A stretch of DNA of 25,124 nt from Rikenellaceae bacterium (GTDB lineage Bacteria; Bacteroidota; Bacteroidia; Bacteroidales; Rikenellaceae): assembly GCA_902362705.1 (NCBI GenBank), contig CABIXK010000014.1, positions 1-25,124 on the forward strand. Direction: 5' to 3'. The notes under the pieces are model-generated. The model ran no database searches and was not told where the DNA came from. It saw only the letters and a list, made by a program, of their open reading frames with translations. Position 1 is the stretch's first letter, and every line of letters starts with the position of its first letter. Positions 1-7,446 of this stretch are shown here, in pieces. A program made the position numbers and the translations under genes.

Positions 1-80
<80 letters not shown>

Positions 81-181
81 AAAGATTATAATGTTTCGTT
101 AGAGTCCTGACTACTTCAATCCTTTAAAAGGAAATTGACAGATAAATACTACATTTCTTTTTCTCTCAAATATAACCAGTA

Positions 182-193
182 ATTCAAAGAACC
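182..193 (-). promoter_or_regulatory. boxA-like antitermination site in the rRNA leader
   Basis: On the minus strand the leader between the proximal rRNA promoter and the 16S start contains GGTTCTTTGAATT, close to the rRNA boxA of other bacteria (B. subtilis type TGTTCTTTGAAAA). BoxA binds NusB/NusE and lets RNA polymerase read through structured rRNA. The match and position, about 100 nt before mature 16S, support it; function is inferred. Confidence 0.55.
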
Positions 194-236
194 AGTTTGA
201 AAAAACTCGCAACCATTTCGTTTGCGATTGGGACTG

Positions 237-268
237 CAAAGTTAAGAACTATTTTTGTAATCACCAAA
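237..268 (-). promoter_or_regulatory. rRNA operon promoter P1 (proximal)
   Basis: Minus-strand -33 TTTG (265-268), 20-bp spacer, -7 TAACTTTG (237-244): a full match to the Bacteroidetes promoter pattern. An AT-rich tract lies directly upstream of the -33. Initial transcribed sequence is CAGTCCC. Predicted start about 230, giving a leader of roughly 150 nt. Confidence 0.85.
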
Positions 269-322
269 TCTTTTTCAAGATTTTTTTCGAGCGAACTTTT
301 CAGTTCATATCGAAAGGGACTG

Positions 323-354
323 CAAAGATAAGTAAACTTTCGCAAACCACCAAA
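323..354 (-). promoter_or_regulatory. rRNA operon promoter P2
   Basis: Minus-strand -33 TTTG (351-354), 20-bp spacer, -7 TATCTTTG (323-330). It has the same geometry as P1 and the same CAGTCCC sequence after the -7 box, and lies 86 bp upstream of P1. An A/T run precedes the -33 and may act as an UP element. Confidence 0.85.
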
Positions 355-472
355 ACTTTTTTTTCAAGAACGTTGCATCTTTTTGAAATTCAGCTTTTCA
401 AAACCACCGTGAGCTCCTTTACTGTAAACTCACCGCTTATTTGTAAGAACCGTTGTTTCTCAAATGCGGATG

Positions 473-503
473 CAAAGGTAGCGACTTTTTTCGAACCTGC
501 AAA
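473..503 (-). promoter_or_regulatory. rRNA operon promoter P3 (distal)
   Basis: Minus-strand -33 TTTG (500-503), 19-bp spacer, -7 TACCTTTG (473-480). Third member of the tandem array, about 150 bp upstream of P2. Its downstream sequence (CATCCGC) differs from the CAGTCCC of P1 and P2. Confidence 0.8.
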
Positions 504-510
504 TCTTTCG

Positions 511-803
511 CAGACTTTTTTCGCGAAAAACTAATAATTCTTCAAAAATAGGCCGAAATAGCCGTTTATACCCTATATATATTTATAGCCTCGCCGATCG
601 ATGCAGAGGCCGGCTATCTCCCCTACATTTATCGTATGAGGCGCAGCTTCGACACGATCCGCGCGCGCCACTCCGCGGGCGAGGGGTCACGGCCTCGACG
701 CGAGCGGCATCCGGGCAGAAGCGGCGCGCCGCTGATTTTTTTACGCCGCGACGGCCGATTGTTGCCGCGAAAAGCGTATCTTCGTAAACTCAAACGATCC
801 GAC
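511..803. other. Intergenic stretch without a recognisable gene
   Basis: Between the divergent rRNA promoters and the acyltransferase. The left part is AT-rich. At 720-733 a short GC palindrome (AGCGG, CGCG, CCGCT) is followed by seven T (736-742), resembling a weak rightward terminator for no visible gene. TATCTTCG at 778-785, 18 bp before the acyltransferase ATG, is a plausible -7 box without a clear -33. Nothing here codes convincingly. Confidence 0.5.
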
Positions 804-1946
804 ATGAAAACACACCCGCCCGCACCCATCGGCTGGATCGACCTGCTGCGCACGGTCGCCTGCCTGCTGGTGGTCTTCGCCCACTGCTGCGACCCCTTCG
901 TCGCGCAGTTCGACGCCGACCGCACGTCGTTCCTCACCGGCGTCTTCGCCGGGAGCCTCGTCCGCGCGTGCGTGCCGCTCTTCGTCATGATGACGGGCGT
1001 GCTGCTGCTCCCCATCCCGGGGCAGACCCGTCTCGGCGCCTTCTACCGCAAGCGGCTCGGGCGTCTCATCCGGCCGCTCCTCTTCTGGTCGGTCGCGCTG
1101 CCGCTCGTCGCCTTCCTCTACGTCGGCCTGGCCGCCCCCGCGACGCAGAACCCGCTGATCGATCCGGCGCTCTACACCGCCGCGACCTTCGCCCGGCGGG
1201 CCCTCACCTTCCTCTTCAACTTCAACTTCGACTCCACGCCGCTCTGGTATCTCTACATGCTCGCGGGGCTCTACCTCGTGATGCCGATCCTCAACGCCTG
1301 GCTCGTGCGCGCCTCGCGCCGCGAGATCGAAACCCTGCTCCGCATCTGGGGCCTCTCGCTCCTTCTGCCCTACGTGCAGATGGCGGCCCCGATGCTCGGC
1401 TACGAGGGCAACTTCGGCCATCAGGGGCTGCTGGGCGTCTGCGACTGGAACCCCTACGGCACCCTCTACTACCTCTCGGGTTTCGTCGGCTACCTCGTGC
1501 TGGCCTACTACCTCACGAAGTACCCGCCCGCGTGGAGCGCGCGCCGCGCGGCGGCTGCGGGCATCCCGATGTTCGTGGCCGGCTACCTCGTAACGTCGCT
1601 CGGCTACGTCTTCATGCAAAGCCGCTTCCCGGGCAACTACGCCTATCTGGAGATCGTGTGGTACTTCTCGGGCATCAACGTCTTCATGATGACGCTGCCC
1701 CTCTTCGTCTGGTTCAGCCGCATGCGCATCGAGAGCCGACAGTGGCTCCGGCGCCTTGCCGCCGCCTCGTTCGGCATCTACCTCTGCCACTACCCCTTCG
1801 TCTACATGGCCTACGACCTCTTCGACCGCGCCTCGTGGCCCTACCTCGTGCGCATCGCCGCCATGACCGCAGCGACCTTCGCCGGCTGCTACCTGCTCGT
1901 CCGCGCGATGCAGCGGTGGCGCGTCACGGAGCGCTTCGTCCGCTGA
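804..1946 (+). CDS. Membrane acyltransferase, acyltransferase-3 family
   Basis: A 380-residue integral membrane protein with about ten hydrophobic segments. It looks like acyltransferase family 3 (OatA/WecH-type O-acyltransferases), which transfer acetyl or similar groups to surface sugars or peptidoglycan. Supporting signs are the N-terminal DLLRTVACLLVVFAHCC segment with its conserved His in the first membrane span, Arg-rich cytoplasmic loops (KRLGRLIRPLLFW) and the late FGIYLCHYPFVY segment. The reading frame is open upstream to 636, but those residues are Arg-rich and non-protein-like; the ATG at 804 starts just before the first membrane span and follows a -7-like TATCTTCG. The hexosaminidase gene starts 30 bp downstream, suggesting co-transcription. 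The acceptor substrate cannot be read from sequence. Confidence 0.85.
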   Translation: MKTHPPAPIGWIDLLRTVACLLVVFAHCCDPFVAQFDADRTSFLTGVFAGSLVRACVPLFVMMTGVLLLPIPGQTRLGAFYRKRLGRLIRPLLFWSVALPLVAFLYVGLAAPATQNPLIDPALYTAATFARRALTFLFNFNFDSTPLWYLYMLAGLYLVMPILNAWLVRASRREIETLLRIWGLSLLLPYVQMAAPMLGYEGNFGHQGLLGVCDWNPYGTLYYLSGFVGYLVLAYYLTKYPPAWSARRAAAAGIPMFVAGYLVTSLGYVFMQSRFPGNYAYLEIVWYFSGINVFMMTLPLFVWFSRMRIESRQWLRRLAAASFGIYLCHYPFVYMAYDLFDRASWPYLVRIAAMTAATFAGCYLLVRAMQRWRVTERFVR

Positions 1947-1976
1947 TACCGTCAAACAACAACCAATAACACGTTC

Positions 1977-4310
1977 ATGAAAAAACACTCAATGCTCACG
2001 GGGCTCATCGCCCTCGCACTCGGTCTGGCGTCGTGCTCGGCCGACCGCACCGGCACGGCCGACTACCGCGTCGTACCGCTTCCCAACCAGATCGCGCTCG
2101 CCGAGGGCGCCCGGGGCTTCGCCCTCGACCCCCGCACCGAGATCGGCTACACGGCCGGCAACGCCGCTATGGAGCGCAACGCCGAGCTGCTGACCGACTA
2201 CCTGGCCGACGCCACGGGCTACCGCCTCACGGTGACCGACACGCCGGCCGAGGCTAACGCGATCGTGCTCACCGCCTCGCTCGACGACGCCAACGCCGAG
2301 GCCTACCGCATCGAGGTCGGCGCCGACGGCATCAGGATCGACGGAGCCTCGGAGGCGGGCGTCTTCTACGGCATCCAGACCCTGCGCAAGGCGATGCCCG
2401 TCGAGCCCAGGGCCCGCGTGGTCTTCCCCGCCGCGACGATCTACGACTTCCCGCGCTTCGCCTACCGCGGCGCCCACTTCGACGTCTCGCGCCACTTCTT
2501 CTCCGTGCGGGAGGTCAAGCGCTTCATCGACATGCTGGCGTTGCACAACATCAACCGCTTCCACTGGCACCTGACCGACGACCAGGGGTGGCGCATCGAG
2601 ATCAAAGCCTACCCCGAGCTGACGACCGTGGGCGCCACCCGCCCCGAGACGGTCATCGGCCACAACTCGGGCAAGTACGACGGCACCCCCCACGGCGGCT
2701 TCTATACGCAGGACGAGGTCCGCGACATCGTGGCCTACGCCGCCGAGCGCCACATCACCGTGATCCCCGAGATCGACCTGCCGGGCCACATGCAGGCCGC
2801 GCTGGCCGCCTACCCCGAGCTGGGCTGCACGGGCGGCCCCTACGAGGTGTGGAAGATCTGGGGCATCTCCGACCACGTGCTCTGCGCCGGCAACGACAAG
2901 GTGCTTAAGTTCATCGACGACGTGCTCGCCGAGGTCGTGGAGCTCTTCCCCTCGGAGTATATCCACGTGGGCGGCGACGAGTGCCCCAAGGTGCGTTGGA
3001 AGAGCTGTCCCAAGTGCCAGGCCCGCATCAGGGCCCTGGGTCTGAAGTCCGACGCCAAGCACTCGGCCGAAGAGCGCCTCCAGAGCTACATCATCTCCTA
3101 CGCCGAGCGGCTGCTCAACGCCAAGGGCCGCCGGATCATCGGCTGGGACGAGATCCTCGAGGGCGGCCTGGCCCCCAACGCCACCGTCCACTCGTGGCGC
3201 GGCATCGAGGGCGGCGTCGAGGCGGCCCGCCAGGGCCACGACGTCATCATGTCGCCCACCTCGTTCTTCTACTTCGACTACTACCAGACCAAGGATACGC
3301 AGAACGAGCCCGAGGCCATCGGCGGCTACGTGCCCGTCGAGAAGGTCTACAGCTTCGACCCCAACCTGCCCGAGCTGCTGACGGCAGACCAGGCGCGCCA
3401 CATCATCGGCGTGCAGGCCAACCTCTGGACCGAGTACATCCCCACCTTCGCGCAGGTCGAGTACATGGAGCTGCCGCGCATGGCCGCGCTCGCCGAGGTG
3501 CAGTGGATGCAGCCCGAGCAGAAGGATTTCGCCGACTTCAAGCGGCGTCTGCCCCGTCTGGTCGCGCTCTACGACCGCGCAGGCTACAACTATGCCCGCC
3601 ACATCTTCGACGTCGAGGCTCGGCTGGTGCCCGACACCGAGCGCCGCGTGCTCACGGCCACGCTCACGACCATCGACGACGCCCCCATCCGCTACACGCT
3701 CGACGGCTCGGAGCCCGACGACTCGTCGGCCCTCTACGAGGAGCCGCTCTCCATCGACGCCAGCTGCACGCTGCGCGCCGCCGCCTTCCGCCCCTCGGGC
3801 CGCAGCCGCGTCTTCGGCGAGCGGATTCTCTTCAACAAGGCGAGCATGAAGCCCATCGAGCTGCTCCAGCCCATCAACCCCCAGTACAGCTTCGAGGGCA
3901 AGGGCACGCTCGTCGACGGCCTGAGCGGCAACGGCAACTACAAGACCGGCCGCTGGATCGCCTTCGTGGGCAACGACCTGGAGGCGGTCGTCGACCTGGG
4001 CGAGGCGACCGAGATCCGCAGCGCAGGGATCAACACCTGCGTGGAGAAGGGCGACTGGGTATTCGACACCCGCGGCTTGTCCGTGGCCGTATCGGACGAC
4101 GGCAAGCGTTTCCGCGAGGTGGCCTCGGAGGCCTACCCCGCCATGCAGCAGAGCGACCCCAACGGGGTCCACACCCACACGCTCGCGTTCGAGCCCGTCA
4201 CGGCGCGCTACGTCAAGGTGACGGCCCTCTCCGAGCACGCGATGCCCTCGTGGCACGGCGGCCACGGACGCCCGGGCTATCTGTTCGTCGACGAGATCAC
4301 GATCGAGTAA
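1977..4310 (+). CDS. Beta-N-acetylhexosaminidase, GH20 lipoprotein
   Basis: A 777-residue exported glycosidase removing terminal beta-linked GlcNAc/GalNAc, probably from host mucin or other glycans. A lipoprotein signal peptide ends at the lipobox LASC with Cys20, so it is expected to be membrane-anchored. Residues about 30-150 resemble the GH20 N-terminal domain. The catalytic barrel follows from about 158, with FHWHLTDDQGWRIEIK and the Asp-Glu pair in HVGGDECP (Asp334-Glu335) expected for substrate-assisted catalysis. Around 560-610 is a chitobiase C-terminal-type segment (YTLDGSEP). The last roughly 130 residues resemble an F5/8-type (CBM32-like) carbohydrate-binding domain, ending RPGYLFVDEITIE. 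It follows the acyltransferase by 30 bp and is closed by a terminator at 4334-4364. The family call is firm; the natural substrate is inferred. Confidence 0.95.
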   Translation: MKKHSMLTGLIALALGLASCSADRTGTADYRVVPLPNQIALAEGARGFALDPRTEIGYTAGNAAMERNAELLTDYLADATGYRLTVTDTPAEANAIVLTASLDDANAEAYRIEVGADGIRIDGASEAGVFYGIQTLRKAMPVEPRARVVFPAATIYDFPRFAYRGAHFDVSRHFFSVREVKRFIDMLALHNINRFHWHLTDDQGWRIEIKAYPELTTVGATRPETVIGHNSGKYDGTPHGGFYTQDEVRDIVAYAAERHITVIPEIDLPGHMQAALAAYPELGCTGGPYEVWKIWGISDHVLCAGNDKVLKFIDDVLAEVVELFPSEYIHVGGDECPKVRWKSCPKCQARIRALGLKSDAKHSAEERLQSYIISYAERLLNAKGRRIIGWDEILEGGLAPNATVHSWRGIEGGVEAARQGHDVIMSPTSFFYFDYYQTKDTQNEPEAIGGYVPVEKVYSFDPNLPELLTADQARHIIGVQANLWTEYIPTFAQVEYMELPRMAALAEVQWMQPEQKDFADFKRRLPRLVALYDRAGYNYARHIFDVEARLVPDTERRVLTATLTTIDDAPIRYTLDGSEPDDSSALYEEPLSIDASCTLRAAAFRPSGRSRVFGERILFNKASMKPIELLQPINPQYSFEGKGTLVDGLSGNGNYKTGRWIAFVGNDLEAVVDLGEATEIRSAGINTCVEKGDWVFDTRGLSVAVSDDGKRFREVASEAYPAMQQSDPNGVHTHTLAFEPVTARYVKVTALSEHAMPSWHGGHGRPGYLFVDEITIE

Positions 4311-4333
4311 CCCACTTGCGATCCGCAGCGCAG

Positions 4334-4364
4334 CGGCGGGGCCCCACGGCTCCGCCGTTTTTTT
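4334..4364 (+). terminator. Rho-independent terminator after the hexosaminidase
   Basis: Stem CGGCGGGGC / GCTCCGCCG (9 bp, one G-T pair), 6-nt loop, then seven T. It begins 23 bp after the stop codon. Confidence 0.8.
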
Positions 4365-4447
4365 CGCCCCCGCGGGGCCCGATCGCCCGCCGAGAGCGCC
4401 CCGAGCGAAAAAAATCGGGGCGCGGATGCAGAAAAATGCCCGATTAC

Positions 4448-4476
4448 TTGCGGGGGGGGGAAATCCGCTAACTTTG
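4448..4476 (+). promoter_or_regulatory. Promoter of the 4534 gene, with a G9 spacer tract
   Basis: -33 TTG (4448-4450), 18-bp spacer, -7 TAACTTTG (4469-4476). Half of the spacer is an uninterrupted run of nine G (4452-4460). The -7 is a perfect match. Spacing is 1 bp below the usual 19-21, so gain or loss of G would change promoter geometry. The ATG is about 57 bp downstream. Confidence 0.7.
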
Positions 4477-4533
4477 CAGCAGCGCCCGCCCGCACGGCCG
4501 CGGCAAAAGGACACCCATTAAAATTCAACCGAT

Positions 4534-5265
4534 ATGACTACCTTCATCATTCTTGCAGCCGTTCTGGTCGGGTACTTCCTCTTCATGAAGTGCTACTGGC
4601 CCAAGTTCCGGCAGCAGTACGCGGCCGCCGAGGGCGAGGCCGAGAAAGAGTGGGCCGGGAAACGGCCGGAGATCCTCGCCGAATACTTCGGCAACCCCGA
4701 CAAGTTCGGCTTGGTGGCCGAGGCGATCGAGGGCGACCGCGTGCTGGGCATGATCTCCACGCAGGCCCCGGCCGAGTCGCTCCTGACCAGGGCCCGCAAG
4801 CAGCTCACCGACGCGGTCACCTTCACCCGCACGGTCGACATGTCGCACTACTACTTCGTGGCCTCGGAACGGGCGCTGCGGCTGCTCGGCTTCGACGGCG
4901 AGCGATGCTTCCTGAACGAGGCCTACGACTACGCCTCTGTCGCCGGGGCGAAGCTGACCGAGCGGTCGTTCGTCTTCGAGTACCGGGGCGAGCAGGTGAA
5001 GATCGCCCTCGAGAACGGCGGCGCCGTCGCGGGCTACCCGCGCTTCGCCGTGCACGAGTTCGACAAGACGGCCACGGCCAACGACCGCACGACCAACTAC
5101 TTCGTGCGCGAATACTTCGCCGTGGAGCCCACCGGAAACCTGGCCTACAAGCAGGCCGGGAGCTTCTCTTTCACGGGGCTGAGCGCCACGAAGGAGCAGA
5201 TGATCGACTACCGGGTGCGCGCCGCCCTGGTCGAGGGCTTCAAGGCCCGGATGCAGCTGGCCTGA
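4534..5265 (+). CDS. Membrane-anchored protein of unknown function
   Basis: A 243-residue protein I do not recognise. Residues about 2-22 (TTFIILAAVLVGYFLFMKCYW) form one N-terminal transmembrane anchor without a clear cleavage site. A charged helical stretch follows (about 24-60), then a soluble, mixed alpha/beta region of about 180 residues that could be a PH-like or other small beta fold; this is a guess. It has its own promoter (4448-4476), so it looks monocistronic. The start at 4534 puts the hydrophobic anchor at the extreme N-terminus; there is no Shine-Dalgarno, as is common in Bacteroidetes. The notable point is upstream: nine G in the promoter spacer could make expression variable. 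Confidence 0.75.
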   Translation: MTTFIILAAVLVGYFLFMKCYWPKFRQQYAAAEGEAEKEWAGKRPEILAEYFGNPDKFGLVAEAIEGDRVLGMISTQAPAESLLTRARKQLTDAVTFTRTVDMSHYYFVASERALRLLGFDGERCFLNEAYDYASVAGAKLTERSFVFEYRGEQVKIALENGGAVAGYPRFAVHEFDKTATANDRTTNYFVREYFAVEPTGNLAYKQAGSFSFTGLSATKEQMIDYRVRAALVEGFKARMQLA

Positions 5266-5350
5266 CGCTCCGGCCCATCCGCATGCGGTGCGCCCTCTAC
5301 GGAGCGGTCGCGCCGGCTAACGCCCCCGAGCCCGCCGCACACTCGCGTTT

Positions 5351-5398
5351 TTTCCACGAATCGTGGAAACCGATCGTTGCCGCCGCGTCGTATCTTTG
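5351..5398 (+). promoter_or_regulatory. Palindromic operator-like site and -7 box
   Basis: TTTCCACGA and TCGTGGAAA form a perfect 9-bp inverted repeat with a 1-nt centre (5351-5369). TATCTTTG (5391-5398) is a perfect Bacteroidetes -7 box. The place where a -33 element should sit (about 5367-5371) is the edge of the palindrome, so a bound protein would cover or replace it. Which regulator binds is unknown. Confidence 0.5.
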
Positions 5399-5770
5399 CG
5401 GTGTCCGGCCCCGCCGTGCGTCGCCCTCGTTCCGGAAAACAAAGCTTGGGGCGGCCGCTGCCGGCAGCAGCACGGCGGATCCCCGGACGGAACTACTGCC
5501 GTCGGCACTCCCGGCCGCCCGCATCGAGTCTGCGGCGCCCGGCCGGGATTTTCCCGAAACCCACGTCTCGGATCGCTCCGCTCGCCGCTCTCGCGGACGG
5601 GTCGCAGGCCTCGCAGGCCCCGGCCACGGTGACGTCCGCGCTCTCGGAGGTGCGGCTTAAGAAACCGCCCCGTTCGATCGGTCGCGCTCCCCGGCGCTTT
5701 CCCGAAAATAGTACTCCTCAACCCGTCACCGGGCCGAACCGCTCATTCGGCCCGGCGTCGGCGTGTCCGC

Positions 5771-5799
5771 CCCCGGCTAAGAGCCGGGGTTTGTTTTTT
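5771..5799 (+). terminator. Rho-independent terminator upstream of lspA
   Basis: Stem CCCCGGCT / AGCCGGGG (8 bp, perfect), loop AAG, followed by TTTGTTTTTT. It points rightward and ends 15 bp before the lspA promoter, so it must end a transcript arising between 5265 and 5770. Confidence 0.8.
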
Positions 5800-5813
5800 A
5801 CTTTCCTCTGCGG

Positions 5814-5844
5814 TTGCACGCTCGCGACAAAAGCCCTATCTTTA
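5814..5844 (+). promoter_or_regulatory. lspA promoter
   Basis: -33 TTG (5814-5816), 20-bp spacer, -7 TATCTTTA (5837-5844; one mismatch). The predicted start leaves a leader of about 16-20 nt before the ATG at 5866. Confidence 0.65.
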
Positions 5845-5865
5845 CGCGACCAAACGACCCGACGC

Positions 5866-6492
5866 ATGAATCTCAAGAAAGTATCGCTGCTCATCGTGCT
5901 GCTGCTCGTCGCCGACCAGGCGCTCAAGATCTGGATCAAGACCCACCTCTGCCTCGACGAGGCAATCACGGTCTTCCCCGACTGGTTCCAGCTGCGCTTC
6001 ATCGAAAACAACGGCGCGGCCTTCGGCATGCACATCGCCTCGCGCGGCGGCTTCGACTGGGGCAAGCTGCTGCTGGGGCTCTTCCGCCTGGCTATGGCCG
6101 GCGCCATCGGCTGGGGCCTCGTGCGCCTCGTGCGCCGTGGCGACGCACCGCGCGGGGTCATCGTCGGCGCGGCGATGATCCTGGCCGGCGCCGTGGGCAA
6201 CATCCTCGACAGCGCCCTCTACGGGGTGCTCTTCTCCGAGTCGACCCCCATGACTGTGGCCCGGTTCGGCGGCAGCTACGCCCCGCCGATGATGGGCAAG
6301 GTGGTCGACATGTTCTATTTCCCGCTCTTCCGCTGGGAGGGGGTGCCGCGCCTGCTGAGCTTTCTGGTCGACGGCCGGGGCTACTTCTTCGGTGCGATCT
6401 TCAATCTGGCCGACGCTTATATTTCGGTCGCCGTGGTCTATCTGATTCTTTTTCAGCGCCGTTTCTTCAACTCGGCCGATTCCGTTTTCTGA
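5866..6492 (+). CDS. lspA: Lipoprotein signal peptidase II
   Basis: A 208-residue inner-membrane aspartyl protease that removes signal peptides from prolipoproteins after Cys lipidation. The family motifs are in order: first membrane span VSLLIVLLLVADQALKIWIK, the FIENNGAAFGM segment (about 46-55), GNILDS with catalytic Asp115, and FNLADAYISV with catalytic Asp183. The loop between the two Asp motifs is about 60 residues, longer than in E. coli, as is usual in Bacteroidetes LspA. The frame is open upstream to 5377, but that extension runs through a terminator and is not protein-like; the ATG at 5866 starts with a normal MNLKK opening and sits behind a promoter. Its substrates here would include the lipoproteins at 1977, 12623 and 22616. 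Confidence 0.95.
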   Translation: MNLKKVSLLIVLLLVADQALKIWIKTHLCLDEAITVFPDWFQLRFIENNGAAFGMHIASRGGFDWGKLLLGLFRLAMAGAIGWGLVRLVRRGDAPRGVIVGAAMILAGAVGNILDSALYGVLFSESTPMTVARFGGSYAPPMMGKVVDMFYFPLFRWEGVPRLLSFLVDGRGYFFGAIFNLADAYISVAVVYLILFQRRFFNSADSVF

Positions 6493-6518
6493 TCGTGCGA
6501 TTTTTTTCGCCGAAATGC

Positions 6519-6548
6519 TTGCCGGTTCGAAAAAAAGCATTACCTTTG
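6519..6548 (+). promoter_or_regulatory. Promoter of tRNA-Leu(CAG)
   Basis: -33 TTG (6519-6521), 19-bp spacer with an A-tract, -7 TACCTTTG (6541-6548); the tRNA begins 20 nt after the -7 box. Confidence 0.75.
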
Positions 6549-6568
6549 CTACCGCAATTCCTAAAAAT

Positions 6569-6650
6569 GCCCAGGTGGCGGAATAGGTAGACGCGCACGT
6601 TTCAGGTGCGTGTGCCGCAAGGCGTGCAGGTTCGATTCCTGTCCTGGGCA
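6569..6650 (+). tRNA. tRNA-Leu (anticodon CAG)
   Basis: Acceptor GCCCAGG pairs with CCTGGGC at the 3' end. The anticodon arm CACGT-TTCAGGT-GCGTG gives anticodon CAG. There is a long class II variable arm (GTGCCGCAAGGCGTG-type) and a TTCGATT T-loop. The discriminator is A at 6650 and CCA is not encoded. Confidence 0.97.
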
Positions 6651-6653
6651 CTG

Positions 6654-6689
6654 AAACCCCGTTGAACATTTGTTCGACGGGGTTTTGCT
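6654..6689 (+). terminator. Terminator of tRNA-Leu(CAG)
   Basis: Stem CCCCGTTGAAC / GTTCGACGGGG (11 bp, one G-T pair), loop ATTT, flanked by A on the 5' side and TTTTGCTTTT on the 3' side, three bases after the tRNA. Confidence 0.85.
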
Positions 6690-6715
6690 TTTGCTGCGGG
6701 CCGCTCCCGCACATA

Positions 6716-6745
6716 CGAAAAATCCGGCGGATGCCTCCGCCGGAT
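6716..6745 (-). terminator. Terminator of the flavin reductase-MFS-carbonic anhydrase operon
   Basis: Perfect 10-bp stem ATCCGGCGGA / TCCGCCGGAT with a 4-nt loop; read leftward it is followed by a T-run (A-run at 6718-6722). It lies about 140 bp past the carbonic anhydrase stop. Confidence 0.75.
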
Positions 6746-6884
6746 CTCCGTTATCCCGCAACACGGCCGCGGCCATCGCTACGCCCTGCCAGCCGCACGC
6801 CCGAAGCCCGCAAGGCGCCGCACCCCGGAGCGCACGCCCGGAGCCCGGCCGCCTCGCCGTCCGGAAAGAACGGACGCGTCCTCC

Positions 6885-7427
6885 CTACCCGATCGGTTCG
6901 AGCGCCCCGGTGGTCGAATCCATGATGTAGCCCTTCACCACCACGTCGCGCGGCACGAGCGGGTGGTTGCGCACCAGATCCACCGTCTCCAGAATCGCCG
7001 CCGGCGTATCGTCGAAACCGTGCAGCCAGCCGTCGAGATCGATGCCGCAATGCTTCATCAGGGTGATATGCTGCTCGGGGATGCCGCGCTCGCGCATCAG
7101 GCGCTGCATCTGGGCGCTGTCCATCCCCTGCACGCCGCAGCCCGTGTGGCCCACCACCATCACCTCCTCGACCCCCAGCTCGTAGATGGCCACCAGCAGG
7201 CTGCGCACCGCGCTGTCGAAGGGGTTGGTGATCGTTCCGCCGGCGTTCTTGATGATCTTCACGTCGCCATTGCGGAAGCCCAGAGCCGCGGGCAGCAGCT
7301 CTACCAGACGCGTATCCATGCAGGTGACGATCGCGATCCGGCGGTTGGGATACTTGTCGGTGATGAATCGCTCGTAGCCCTTCTCGGCCACGAATCGGCG
7401 GTTATGCGCCAGAATCTCCTCTATCAT
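6885..7427 (-). CDS. Beta-class carbonic anhydrase
   Basis: A 180-residue cytoplasmic zinc enzyme interconverting CO2 and bicarbonate. The beta-class signature is complete: Cys36-x-Asp38-x-Arg40 in TCMDTR, the NAGG segment at 61-64, and His94-x-x-Cys97 in VGHTGCG. Length fits the short, single-domain branch of the family. The start at 7427 gives MIEEILAHNRRF, the usual opening for this branch. It is the last gene of a leftward operon, 19 bp behind the MFS gene. Carbonic anhydrase would supply bicarbonate to carboxylases; no specific link with the exporter or flavin protein is visible. Confidence 0.93.
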   Translation of the reverse strand: MIEEILAHNRRFVAEKGYERFITDKYPNRRIAIVTCMDTRLVELLPAALGFRNGDVKIIKNAGGTITNPFDSAVRSLLVAIYELGVEEVMVVGHTGCGVQGMDSAQMQRLMRERGIPEQHITLMKHCGIDLDGWLHGFDDTPAAILETVDLVRNHPLVPRDVVVKGYIMDSTTGALEPIG

Positions 7428-7446
7428 ATGCTTTTTGTTTTGCCGA

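Larger units (their letters stand above)
5266..5865. other. 600-bp gene-free region, possible structured RNA
   Basis: Open frames crossing this stretch give Arg/Pro/Ala-rich translations with no family resemblance, so I see no protein gene. There is a 9-bp palindrome at 5351-5369 and a perfect -7 box at 5391-5398. A two-part hairpin has outer stem 5509-5517 / 5540-5548 and inner stem 5519-5523 / 5531-5535. A perfect 10-bp hairpin lies at 5729-5738 / 5746-5755, and a rightward terminator at 5771-5799. Together these suggest an untranslated RNA of about 400 nt. I looked for RNase P, tmRNA and SRP RNA signatures and found none. Confidence 0.4.

Noticed and set aside
1989..4514. 841-codon leftward open frame antisense to the hexosaminidase
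   Set aside because: Val/Gly/Asp/Leu-rich shadow of a GC-rich gene; the sense strand has a complete GH20 enzyme with signal peptide and catalytic motif.
5400..5800. RNase P RNA or tmRNA in the gene-free region
   Set aside because: No GAGGAAAGTCC-type P RNA core and no tRNA-like ends or tag frame of tmRNA were found.
5377..5865. N-terminal extension of the lspA frame
   Set aside because: It crosses a clear terminator and the lspA promoter and is Arg/Pro-rich; LspA starts with the first membrane span at 5866.
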